Counted from the first letter of the stretch, positions 33,279 to 40,707 are shown. The stretch is DNA of 64,000 nucleotides from Selenomonadales bacterium UBA7018 (GCA_002448305.1 DJWY01000016.1:1-64000), one strand, 5' to 3'. Program-made: numbers and translations. The notes: generated by a model from the sequence alone, not told the origin.

Positions 33279-33336
33279 TTGACTGCGGAAAATTTTTTTG
33301 CTAAACTCTGTAACGAAATGGAATTTTAAACGTATA
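33279..33336 (+). promoter_or_regulatory. Array promoter module 6
   Basis: TTGACT-N17-TAAACT (33279-33307), then TGTAAC-N16-CGTATA (33309-33336). Confidence 0.65.
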
Positions 33337-33367
33337 AGGGATAGAAAAAAGAAAGGAGCCTGATAAT

Positions 33368-33547
33368 ATGGCAACTAGAGAGGAAAATCTTAAAAAAATC
33401 AATGAAGAACTCGAAAAAATGAGCGATGAGGAACTTGAAAAGGTCGCGGGCGGTGCCCATTGGGTTGGTAAAATTTACGACGAAAAAGCTTCAGCTCAAC
33501 AAAACCAAAACAACAGTACGAAAAATATCTTTTTTAAATTACCTTGA
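33368..33547 (+). CDS. Double-glycine leader peptide 5
   Basis: A 59-residue precursor, paralogue of peptide 4: leader MATREENLKKINEELEKM-SDEELEKVAGG, core AHWVGKIYDEKASAQQNQNN then STKNIFFKLP. Against peptide 4 the core has LI to WV and NYK to YDE changes and lacks one NQN-type unit, while flanking DNA is almost unchanged, so the core has diverged faster than its surroundings. RBS AAAGGAGC. Confidence 0.8.
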   Translation: MATREENLKKINEELEKMSDEELEKVAGGAHWVGKIYDEKASAQQNQNNSTKNIFFKLP

Positions 33548-33582
33548 TTGGTTTTAAAATTTTCGCATCACAAGCCAAAAAA

Positions 33583-33612
33583 GCCCTTCGGCGGCTCGTC
33601 GGAGGTTTTTTC
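33583..33612 (+). terminator. Array terminator 6
   Basis: Copy of terminator 5, 336 bp further on. Confidence 0.8.
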
Positions 33613-33614
33613 CT

Positions 33615-33672
33615 TTGACTGCGGAAAATTTTTTTGCTAAACTCTGTAACGAAATGGAATTTTAAACGTATA
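33615..33672 (+). promoter_or_regulatory. Array promoter module 7
   Basis: TTGACT-N17-TAAACT (33615-33643), then TGTAAC-N16-CGTATA (33645-33672). Confidence 0.65.
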
Positions 33673-33703
33673 AGGGATAGAAAAAAGAAAGGAGCCTGAT
33701 AAA

Positions 33704-33880
33704 ATGGCAACGAGAGAAGAAAATCTAAAAAAAATCAACGACGAACTGAAAAAGTTAAGCGATGACGAACTCGAAAAGGTCGCGGGCGGCTTTTATGCTC
33801 GTTCTAACGGCGGCGAATTTGAGAAAGACCAGGCAGTAAATATTGAGAATAAAAATAAGATAATTCATGTTACAGCTTGA
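33704..33880 (+). CDS. Double-glycine leader peptide 6
   Basis: A 58-residue precursor: leader MATREENLKKINDELKKL-SDDELEKVAGG and a 29-residue core FYARSNGGEFEKDQAVNIEN then KNKIIHVTA. The core is unrelated to those of peptides 4 and 5 although leader, RBS and promoter are almost the same. No Cys. Confidence 0.8.
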   Translation: MATREENLKKINDELKKLSDDELEKVAGGFYARSNGGEFEKDQAVNIENKNKIIHVTA

Positions 33881-33897
33881 CTAACTCGAAAAAAATC

Positions 33898-33933
33898 GCG
33901 GCTCGTCGATAAAAATTCGGCGTCACTGTCGCA
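33898..33933 (+). repeat. Shared 3' element, copy 2
   Basis: CGCGGCTCGTCGATAAAAATTCGGCGTCACTGTCGCAA, matching 32852-32886 with a longer hairpin loop. Confidence 0.5.
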
Positions 33934-33947
33934 ACTAAAGCAAAAAA

Positions 33948-33976
33948 GCCCTTCGGCGAGTGTCGGAGGGCTTTTT
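33948..33976 (+). terminator. Array terminator 7
   Basis: GCCCTTCGGCGAGTGTCGGAGGGC hairpin, then TTTTT. The following TTGACT (33979-33984) is a cut-off eighth promoter. Confidence 0.8.
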
Positions 33977-33996
33977 CGTTGACTGATATAAATTTT

Positions 33997-34578
33997 TTAT
34001 TGAGCGGTAGCGGTTAGAACGTTTAAATTGCCGTCTTCCGCGATAGAAAATTTTATATCGCCTTTAATGGTCGAGCCGGAAGAATTTTCAGCGGTTAAAT
34101 CGTTCATAAGAGCTTGAACGTCGATTTCTGGCGAAAAACTTTTAACAAAAGCGGTTAGAAGCCAGATAGTAAAGATAGATTCGTCTTTTTCTTCGGGCGT
34201 GGTGTAGTAGAGGCTAAGAATTTTGAAATTTCCATTAGGATTGCACGCGCCGACGAGCGCAACGCGATAATCGCCGAAAATATTAGCGAAAATATCGCCA
34301 TTGGGCTTGCTGAAAGTCTTAGAATCCTTATCGTTAATTAAAAAAAGGTGTTCCATAGCGGAAACGTCGTCAGTTCCCATAGTTTGTTGTAAAATCGGCG
34401 TCATAATCGCGTTGAAATTGTTTTTAAGGGTTGCGACGTTAAGATTTAGCGTTGAAATGTTTTCTGCGGCTTCAATATCGATAAAAATTCTGTCGACCTG
34501 TTCGCGGCTGAAGGGAACGGCTTCGCCCTGCGCGGAAATCGCTAAAAAAATAGTCAATGCCATAAAAAATCTTTTCAT
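33997..34578 (-). CDS. Exported hypothetical protein, paralogue A
   Basis: A 193-residue protein of unknown family. Signal peptide of about 20 residues (MKRFFMALTIFLAISAQGEA). Clear paralogue of the next gene: both have FSREQVD/FTQEQFN at the mature start, LxxxFxKNFNxxMT, a VALVG/VAIVG strand, (N)PNGNFK/DANGSLR and FVKSFSPEID/FAKSISPDLS followed by ALMxDxxxxN. One Cys after signal cleavage. GGAGTAAGTCG precedes the ATG, 6 bp from the upstream paralogue. Last gene of the flagellar transcript. Confidence 0.7.
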   Translation of the reverse strand: MKRFFMALTIFLAISAQGEAVPFSREQVDRIFIDIEAAENISTLNLNVATLKNNFNAIMTPILQQTMGTDDVSAMEHLFLINDKDSKTFSKPNGDIFANIFGDYRVALVGACNPNGNFKILSLYYTTPEEKDESIFTIWLLTAFVKSFSPEIDVQALMNDLTAENSSGSTIKGDIKFSIAEDGNLNVLTATAQ

Positions 34579-34584
34579 ATCGAC

Positions 34585-35169
34585 TTACTCCGCAATAGAA
34601 GTTATGAAATTAATATTTTCGTCGGTAGCGATAGAAAATTTAATGCCGTTTTTGACGATTGGCGCATTTTTATTCTTCTCGAAGTCCTCCATTAAGGCAG
34701 ATGCGCTTAAATCGGGCGAAATGCTTTTAGCGAAGGCTTCGAGAATCAGAACGGGAACCATAACTTCATCTTTGTCTTGAGTTTGGATTGTGAAGAAATT
34801 TATATTCCGCAAGGAGCCGTTTGCGTCCAATAAACCGACAATCGCGACCCGATTCATAAAATTTTTGGCTAAAAAGTTACCGGCGTCGGTTTGAACAATC
34901 ATAGGCTCTTTAATGAGGAAAATTTCTTCCAAATTTTTAGCGTCATTGTCTTTAGCGTCTGTTTCTTTAATAAAATTTGTCATGAAGTCGTTAAAATTCT
35001 TTTGGAAAGTCGCGGCGTCGAGTGAAAGGTTTTTATTTTCGGCGTTAAGGGTTTGAGTGGAGATAGAAAGCATTTTATTGAATTGTTCTTGGGTGAATTC
35101 TGCCGCTTCGACCTTGATTCCCGCGCAGATTATCAAACCGACAATAATTGCGGCTAAAAATTTTTTCAT
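34585..35169 (-). CDS. Exported hypothetical protein, paralogue B
   Basis: A 194-residue protein with signal peptide (MKKFLAAIIVGLIICAGIKV, cleavage near VEAAE). It shares its whole length with the downstream gene at a modest identity. AAGGAGGCGAC precedes the ATG, 12 bp after fliH, so it is read as part of the flagellar operon at the place where fliI normally stands. No metal, enzyme or lipobox motif is seen. Confidence 0.7.
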   Translation of the reverse strand: MKKFLAAIIVGLIICAGIKVEAAEFTQEQFNKMLSISTQTLNAENKNLSLDAATFQKNFNDFMTNFIKETDAKDNDAKNLEEIFLIKEPMIVQTDAGNFLAKNFMNRVAIVGLLDANGSLRNINFFTIQTQDKDEVMVPVLILEAFAKSISPDLSASALMEDFEKNKNAPIVKNGIKFSIATDENINFITSIAE

Positions 35170-35181
35170 GTTGTCGCCTCC

Positions 35182-36195
35182 TTAATTATTAAGCACATTT
35201 TGAATAGAATTTTTCATAAGCGCGATTTGGGTAGAAAGCCGAGCGTCGACGCCGCCGTTAGGGGTTTCGATAACGCAATCGCCGGGTTTTAGGGCGTCAT
35301 CAGAAACGATTTCGATAATGGCGGTGCCGTCGGAGAGCATAGATTGAAATTCTGAACGCGCCATTAGAACTAAATCGTAGCTATAAGGCTCGACGTGAAC
35401 TTTTATTTGTTTTTGGTCGCGAACGTGATTAATAGCCTCGCGGACGACGGGCAAAATGACTTGTGGGACGTCTAAGAAATGTTGCGGCAGGATTTTTTCA
35501 ATCGCCATCATAACAATTTTAGCAATATCATCTTCAGCGCGGATAAAATATTCTGAAGTTTGTTCTTGAGCGTCCTGAAGAGTTTTTTCCGCCTTAGCGT
35601 TGACTTCTTTTATGACGTCGTCCATATCGTCCTGAATTTTTTTCTTGCCGTCGTCAATGCCCTGTTGTTTACCTTCGTCGTAGCCTTCGTCATAGCCTTC
35701 CTTTTGAACTTTTTCGAGTAATTGTTCTGCTTCTTTGCGAGTATCTTCGACGATTTTTTCTGCATCTTTATGCGCGGAGTCAAGAATTTCCTTTGCTTGC
35801 TTTTTAAGGTCTTCGGCTTGCGCTTTTAGGTCTTCAGCCTGCGATTTAATTTCCTTAGCTTCAATTTCGGCGGCGTTTTTAATTTCTTGAGCCTGAATTT
35901 TGAGTTCATCGGCATTTTTTTGGGCTAATTCCTTAATTTTTTCGGCGCGTTGTCTATTTTCTTGAGCTTCAAGCAAAGTTTTTTCGGTAAGTTTTTCTTT
36001 GCGTTCGATTTCGGCTATTTCGGCGAAGACTTTATCTAAAATTTCTTGCGGGATACCGCGTTTAGGTTCGGGCTTAGGTTCTGGCTTATCTTCGGGCATA
36101 TTTTCTGGAAATTCTTCGGATTTTTCTTCTTTAGGCTTAGCCCCGATTATGACGGGTTCGCCGAAAGTATGATAACGCACAATATTTTTATACAA
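35182..36195 (-). CDS. fliH: Flagellar assembly protein FliH
   Basis: FliH, about 337 residues, the export-apparatus protein that holds the ATPase FliI. Pro/Glu-rich N-terminus (EDKPEPKPEPKRG), then a long coiled coil at about 70-185 with repeating AE-I-K-Q units, the EGYDEGYDEGKQQGIDDGKK GxxxG-like segment, and the conserved C-terminal domain (VMMAIEKILPQHFLDVPQVILPVVREAI). TTG 36195 is preferred (GGGGG 8 bp upstream) over the GTG at 36204, which touches the RBS. Longer than the usual 230-270 because of the coiled coil. Confidence 0.85.
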   Translation of the reverse strand: MYKNIVRYHTFGEPVIIGAKPKEEKSEEFPENMPEDKPEPKPEPKRGIPQEILDKVFAEIAEIERKEKLTEKTLLEAQENRQRAEKIKELAQKNADELKIQAQEIKNAAEIEAKEIKSQAEDLKAQAEDLKKQAKEILDSAHKDAEKIVEDTRKEAEQLLEKVQKEGYDEGYDEGKQQGIDDGKKKIQDDMDDVIKEVNAKAEKTLQDAQEQTSEYFIRAEDDIAKIVMMAIEKILPQHFLDVPQVILPVVREAINHVRDQKQIKVHVEPYSYDLVLMARSEFQSMLSDGTAIIEIVSDDALKPGDCVIETPNGGVDARLSTQIALMKNSIQNVLNN

Positions 36196-36213
36196 CGACA
36201 ACACCCCCGAAAA

Positions 36214-37248
36214 TTAGACGAACATGCCTTCGCCCTGACCGCGCACGATAACGATTTCGCCTCTATCTTCGAGCGTGCGGATAATATTAACAATTTTAGT
36301 TTGAGCTTCTTCGACGTCGCGGATTTTGACAGGACCCATATAAGAAATTTCTTCTTTGAGCATATCGGCGGCGCGTTTGGACATATTTTTATAAATTTTG
36401 GCGGTGACTTCTTCGTTAGTGGCCTTCATAGCGAGTGCGAGTTCTTTAGTATCGACTTCGCGGACGACGAGCTGAACAGAACGATCGTCAAGCAGGATAA
36501 TATCTTCAAAGACGAACATGAGTTGTTTAATTTCCTCAGCGAGTTCGGGATTATCGACTTCGAGGGATTCGATAATGGCGCGTTCTGTGGAGCGGTCGAC
36601 GCGATTGAGGATTTCGACGACAGTTGGGACGCCGCCGGCGATAGTGAAGTCTTGAGTTGAGAGCGAGGACAATTTTTTCTCTAAAACTTTTTCGATTTCG
36701 CGGATAACGTCAGGCGAAGTTCTATCCATAAGGGCGATACGCTTAGCAACGTCGGCTTGCATATCGATTGAAAGTCCGCTCATGACGATTCCGGCTTGAT
36801 CTGGCGAAAGGTACGCCATAACGAGCGCGATTGTCTGTGGGTGTTCATTTTGCAGGAAGTTTAGCAGTTGAGACGGGTCAGTTTTGCGCAAAAACTCGAA
36901 TGGGCGAACTTGCAAGGTTGTAGAAAGTTTTTGGAGAATTTCTTTGGCTTTATCCGCGCCCAAAGCTTTTTCCAGAACGCTTTGAGCGTATTCGATGCCG
37001 CCGGTTGAAATATAATCGTGGGCTTGCATTAGCTGATAAAATTCGCTGATAATCTGAGTTTTCTTTTCGATACTGACCTGCTTATTATTAGCAATATCGA
37101 GCGTGATAGTTTCGATTTCGTCTTCGTCCATATGCGGGAAAACTTTTGCGGCGCAATCGCTGCCCAAAGCGATAAAAAGTATGGCGGCTTTTTCGTGAGC
37201 ACTCATAGGTTTAGGCTCAGCGTACATATCCTCTAATTCTTCTGGCAT
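36214..37248 (-). CDS. fliG: Flagellar motor switch protein FliG
   Basis: FliG, 344 residues, the C-ring protein that receives torque from the stator and binds FliF. EHPQTIALVMAYL at about 130-142 and the C-terminal torque helix region (FVFEDIILLDDRSVQLVVREVDTKELALAMKAT) with its charged residues are present. Full length. GGAGGAGATT precedes the ATG. Confidence 0.95.
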   Translation of the reverse strand: MPEELEDMYAEPKPMSAHEKAAILFIALGSDCAAKVFPHMDEDEIETITLDIANNKQVSIEKKTQIISEFYQLMQAHDYISTGGIEYAQSVLEKALGADKAKEILQKLSTTLQVRPFEFLRKTDPSQLLNFLQNEHPQTIALVMAYLSPDQAGIVMSGLSIDMQADVAKRIALMDRTSPDVIREIEKVLEKKLSSLSTQDFTIAGGVPTVVEILNRVDRSTERAIIESLEVDNPELAEEIKQLMFVFEDIILLDDRSVQLVVREVDTKELALAMKATNEEVTAKIYKNMSKRAADMLKEEISYMGPVKIRDVEEAQTKIVNIIRTLEDRGEIVIVRGQGEGMFV

Positions 37249-37315
37249 TTAATCTCCTCCGTTCAATAAAAAAGGGAGAAGGGAAAAGTTTTTCCCATTC
37301 CCCTTTCCTAAAAAA

Positions 37316-39106
37316 TTACTTTTCGTCCGAGATAATCCACATTTTGATAAGCCAAGCGACTTCTTCTGGTTTTTCCTCGATAAGTTTTAGAATAGCTTCT
37401 TTTTCCTTGAGATGTTGTCTTTCTTCGGGCGTGAGTCCGTCGTCTTCATCTAAATCAAGGTCATTTTCTTCGTTATCAGCCGCGCTTAGCCCGCCACGAG
37501 CTTTTTTAGCGGCGGCGACTACTGCGTCGGCTTCAGCTTCGGCTTCGGCAGCGGCGGCGGCGCGTTGTTGTTCTTCTTCAGCGCGTTGTTGTTCTTCTTC
37601 GGCGCGTTGTTGTTCTTCTTCGACGCGCTTAGCTTCTTCTTCGGCGCGTCTTTGTTCTTCTTCGGCTCTGCGTTGTTCTTCGCGAGCTTTTCTTTCTGCC
37701 GCAAGTTGTGCCTCGATAGCTGCTTGACGCTCTTTGCGTTTTTTCCAGCGATACATGAGGAACCCGCCTAGCAATAAGGCTGCAAGTAAAATCATAGCCG
37801 CAATCTCCGTGTAAAAAATTCTATCTTTGCGTAATTGTTCTTGCCGCGCCTCTTCCGCTAAACGGTCTTGAATGTCGGTATTGAACGGCAAGGGCTCGAC
37901 CGATATTGTGTCGCCGCGTTCTTCATTGATTCCCGCCGCAGAACTTACAGCCCGAAGGAGACCTTCGCGTTGCAAGTCGGTTACGGTGTCATTTACCAGG
38001 ACGGCGACCGTAAGACGGCGGATTGAGCCGGGCGACGCTATGATTTTTTGATTCTCTTCATTGATTTCATAGTTTTTAGTAGATTCTTTGCGTTCGTATT
38101 CGGCATTAGCGGTACTTTCTTCAGCGACGTAACCAGGAATATTACTTTGAATGCCCGCCGCGCCGCCTGGTGAGTTAGATTCGCCGTTATAGCTTTCGCT
38201 AATGTCCTGTTGACTGCGAATAATGCCGGATTCGTCAACTACGGGCGTAAAAGTTTGGCGGTCAATCGACTTGTCGTCGAAATCCAACTCGACGCTGACT
38301 CGCACAAAGGCATTTCCGACGCCGAGCGATTTATCTAGCATGGTTTGAATATTTTGCTGAATATGGTCGCGAACTTTATTAGTCATTTCGATTTGATTCA
38401 GCGTCCGCAAAGTTAGTTTTTGTTCCTTTTCTAGTTCGTCGTCTTCGTTTTTGTTAAGAATATTTCCTTGCTCGTCAACGATAGTGATATTTTCGGGCGC
38501 AAGACCTTGTACGCTGTGGCTGACCAAATTAACAATGCCTTTGACTTCAGGGGGCGTCAATTTTGTTTCCGGTTTAAGCATGAGGAGAATTGACGCCGTC
38601 GCGGGCTTTTCATTTTTCTTATAGAGGCTATCTTCCGGCAAGACGATATGCACACGCGCCTTTTCGACGCTGCCTAGATGTTCTATTGTGCGAGTAAGTT
38701 CCCCTTGCAGAGCTTGAAGATAATTTATTTTGTTTTGAAACTCCGTGACGCCCAATTTACTGTCGTCGAAGAGTTCAAAACCTTTATTACCGCGTGGCAA
38801 ACCTGCAGAAGCTAATTCAAGTCGCAAATCGTGAACTTGAGTAGCTGGAACGAGGATAGTTGCGCCTTTTTTATCTTCAACTAGGTCGTAGGGGACGCCT
38901 CCTTCTTTGAGGGCGTTTACGACGTCGCCGGCGTCTTTTGTCTCCAAATTGGTATACAGCGGCACATAATCGGGCTTGCTACCGTACCAGAAACTGATTC
39001 CGACAAATAAAGCGATAAGTGCAAGAAGCCCGCCGATAAAGGCGTATTTATATTTTTTGTCGTATCGGTTCCACAGCTCACGGAGCCGCTCTCTCCAATT
39101 CGCCAA
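37316..39106 (-). CDS. fliF: Flagellar MS-ring protein FliF with repeat insert
   Basis: FliF, 596 residues, forming the MS ring. First helix about 22-42, periplasmic ring-building motifs (TNLETKDAGDVVNALKEGGVPY, LASAGLPRGNKGFELFD), second helix about 437-457. After the second helix a cytoplasmic insert of about 75 residues is made of Glu/Arg/Gln/Ala heptads (RRAEEEQ, QRAEEEQ), then poly-Ala, before the acidic FliG-binding tail. The DNA shows 21-bp near-identical repeats around 37560-37630. TTG start with AAAGGA upstream. Confidence 0.93.
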   Translation of the reverse strand: MANWRERLRELWNRYDKKYKYAFIGGLLALIALFVGISFWYGSKPDYVPLYTNLETKDAGDVVNALKEGGVPYDLVEDKKGATILVPATQVHDLRLELASAGLPRGNKGFELFDDSKLGVTEFQNKINYLQALQGELTRTIEHLGSVEKARVHIVLPEDSLYKKNEKPATASILLMLKPETKLTPPEVKGIVNLVSHSVQGLAPENITIVDEQGNILNKNEDDELEKEQKLTLRTLNQIEMTNKVRDHIQQNIQTMLDKSLGVGNAFVRVSVELDFDDKSIDRQTFTPVVDESGIIRSQQDISESYNGESNSPGGAAGIQSNIPGYVAEESTANAEYERKESTKNYEINEENQKIIASPGSIRRLTVAVLVNDTVTDLQREGLLRAVSSAAGINEERGDTISVEPLPFNTDIQDRLAEEARQEQLRKDRIFYTEIAAMILLAALLLGGFLMYRWKKRKERQAAIEAQLAAERKAREEQRRAEEEQRRAEEEAKRVEEEQQRAEEEQQRAEEEQQRAAAAAEAEAEADAVVAAAKKARGGLSAADNEENDLDLDEDDGLTPEERQHLKEKEAILKLIEEKPEEVAWLIKMWIISDEK

Positions 39107-39140
39107 TAAACTCAGTCCTTTCTAGGGAGAAGGCTTATCC

Positions 39141-39443
39141 CTATACTTGCATACGCATCATTTCTTGATATGCTGACGTTGCACGGTTTCGCAACTGGAG
39201 CGTTAATTGGAGTGCGATTTCCGCCTTTTGAGCCGCAACTACCACTTGTGAAACATCTTCTATTCTGCCCGCCGCGAGTGCCTCATTTAATTTTTCCGAT
39301 TCTAATTCGAGTTCATTAACTTTCTTGAGTGAGTCGGCTAAAAATTCTCCGAAACTTTTAACGGGTTCATCTGGTTTTGTTTCGCTGATGTGACTACGCG
39401 CACTCATTTTGACGGGTGTCATTTCCAACGGTGTTATTTCCAT
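39141..39443 (-). CDS. fliE: Flagellar hook-basal body protein FliE
   Basis: FliE, 100 residues, the linker between MS ring and rod. The C-terminal VVVAAQKAEIALQLTLQLRNRATSAYQEMMRMQV is the family core. ATG 39443 has AAGGTGAAG upstream; the frame is open further but without a better RBS. Confidence 0.92.
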   Translation of the reverse strand: MEITPLEMTPVKMSARSHISETKPDEPVKSFGEFLADSLKKVNELELESEKLNEALAAGRIEDVSQVVVAAQKAEIALQLTLQLRNRATSAYQEMMRMQV

Positions 39444-39464
39444 ATCTTCACCTTCCCTTTTTAT

Positions 39465-39545
39465 CAATTAGGAATTTGGAATGTGGAATTAGGAATTATT
39501 TTTTGCTTTTGTCATTCCTCATTCCTAATTCATAATTACTAATTG
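39465..39545. repeat. Degenerate 7-bp repeats in facing arms (locus E)
   Basis: Left arm TTAGGAA-TTTGGAA-TGTGGAA-TTAGGAA, a 20-bp T-rich spacer, right arm ATTCCTC-ATTCCTA-ATTCATA-ATTACTA. It fills the flgC-fliE gap within the operon. Confidence 0.7.
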
Positions 39546-39549
39546 CTTT

Positions 39550-40002
39550 TTATCCTCTGCCTATTTCCAAAGCCTTAGAAACCATAGCTTTAGCGGCATT
39601 TATTGCGGTTGAATTTGCCTCGTAAGCGCGTTGGGCAGTAATCATGTCGACCATTTCGCTAACGATATTGACATTAGGCTTTTCGACGTAGCCATCAGCA
39701 TTAGCGTCGGGGTGACCGGGATCATAGACAAGCGGTCCGGGCTGGTCGTCCTCTTCGATAGCGACTGCGCGAACGCCTTCAGAAGTCTGGCGCGTTACGC
39801 CTAGTGCGCGTTTAAGCGTTTGCTCGAACTTTTTCGGCTCACGTTCACGCGGCTCAAAGACGACGTAACGGCGACGATAAGCCCCGCCGCGTTCGGTGCG
39901 TGTCGTGTTGGCGTTGGCTATGTTATTCGCTATAACGTCCATTCTTAGCCGTTCAGCAGTCAAGCCCGACGCCGAAGCATCAATTCCTAAAAACATTCCC
40001 AT
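39550..40002 (-). CDS. flgC: Flagellar basal-body rod protein FlgC
   Basis: FlgC, 150 residues. N-terminal rod motif GIDASASGLTAERLRMDVIANNIANANTT and C-terminal VNIVSEMVDMITAQRAYEANSTAINAAKAM. Proximal rod component. GGAGAAATC lies upstream of the ATG. Confidence 0.95.
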   Translation of the reverse strand: MGMFLGIDASASGLTAERLRMDVIANNIANANTTRTERGGAYRRRYVVFEPREREPKKFEQTLKRALGVTRQTSEGVRAVAIEEDDQPGPLVYDPGHPDANADGYVEKPNVNIVSEMVDMITAQRAYEANSTAINAAKAMVSKALEIGRG

Positions 40003-40020
40003 AAAGATTTCTCCTTGTTA

Positions 40021-40446
40021 TCACTGACCATTACTGGTTATAGCGTTGCGCATGCGGGTAACGTGCCCGCTAAATTCTGTAACAAGCGCGTTGTAGTAAA
40101 GCTGATTCTTCGCAAGCGACGCCATCTCAATATCAATGTCAACGTTGTTATCGTCCACGCGCATAACCGTCGATTCATCCGGAACAATCTTTGGTTCAGC
40201 ATGGAATTTAAGCGGCTCATAGGGCAAATGTTTATCGTGCGTCCTTGCCAATTTCAATTTTCCGTCCGGTTCTTCGCCGTAAATTTCCCGCGCTAACATT
40301 TCTTCAAACTCAACATTTGATTTCTTGAAATTCGGCGTATTGACGTTTGCGATGTTGTTCGCGATGACTTCCTGGCGCATATTTGCCGCCGTCATTGCTC
40401 GCGGTAGATAATTAAAGTTCGACGAATTAAATATTTGTTCAAGCAC
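40021..40446 (-). CDS. flgB: Flagellar basal-body rod protein FlgB
   Basis: FlgB, 141 residues, first gene of the basal-body operon. AANMRQEVIANNIANVNTPNFKKSNVEFEEML near residues 20-50 and the C-terminal DIEMASLAKNQLYYNALVTEFSG are typical. GTG start with AAGGTGAG upstream. Promoter at 40512-40540. Confidence 0.94.
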   Translation of the reverse strand: MLEQIFNSSNFNYLPRAMTAANMRQEVIANNIANVNTPNFKKSNVEFEEMLAREIYGEEPDGKLKLARTHDKHLPYEPLKFHAEPKIVPDESTVMRVDDNNVDIDIEMASLAKNQLYYNALVTEFSGHVTRMRNAITSNGQ

Positions 40447-40511
40447 GCCTTATTCACTCACCTTTCTGCTTTTTACTTTCCCGATATTATTTCTGAAAAA
40501 ATCCTTTAGCG

Positions 40512-40540
40512 ATTGTACAACAGAAAAAAATTTCTTTCAA
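40512..40540 (-). promoter_or_regulatory. Promoter of the flgB operon
   Basis: Minus strand TTGAAA, 17-bp spacer, TACAAT, about 65 bp ahead of flgB. SigmaA-like; no sigma28 (TAAA-N15-GCCGATAA) match is seen. Confidence 0.55.
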
Positions 40541-40651
40541 CCTTAGGAATAAAAATTACCAATAAACCTTTCAACAAAATTTATGATTCCCCTTTAAGCT
40601 TTGAAAAAAATTTTTAACCGTGCCGGTTGACCAATCGGACGCGCCCTGACG

Positions 40652-40680
40652 TTGCGCCGCGTGAAACTTTTTGCTATACT
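40652..40680 (+). promoter_or_regulatory. Promoter of the methyltransferase-cydD pair
   Basis: TTGCGC, 17-bp spacer, TATACT, about 30 bp before the ATG at 40708. Confidence 0.55.
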
Positions 40681-40707
40681 CGCGGCAAAACTTTTGGAGG
40701 TTAGCTA

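Noticed and set aside
31238..33880. Lanthipeptide or sactipeptide precursors
   Set aside because: No Cys in any core and no maturation enzyme in the window; only the leader type is shared.
31150..33976. CRISPR array (regularly spaced repeats)
   Set aside because: The repeat unit is over 300 bp, contains ORFs, promoters and terminators, and lacks short palindromic repeats with unique 30-40-bp spacers.
37344..37727. Serine-rich plus-strand ORF opposite fliF
   Set aside because: It is the antisense reading of the Glu/Arg/Ala repeat region of fliF, giving artificial Ser/Cys repeats.
39465..39545. Intrinsic terminator between flgC and fliE
   Set aside because: The paired arms are AT-rich heptad repeats seen in other gaps, with the T-run inside the loop rather than after the stem.
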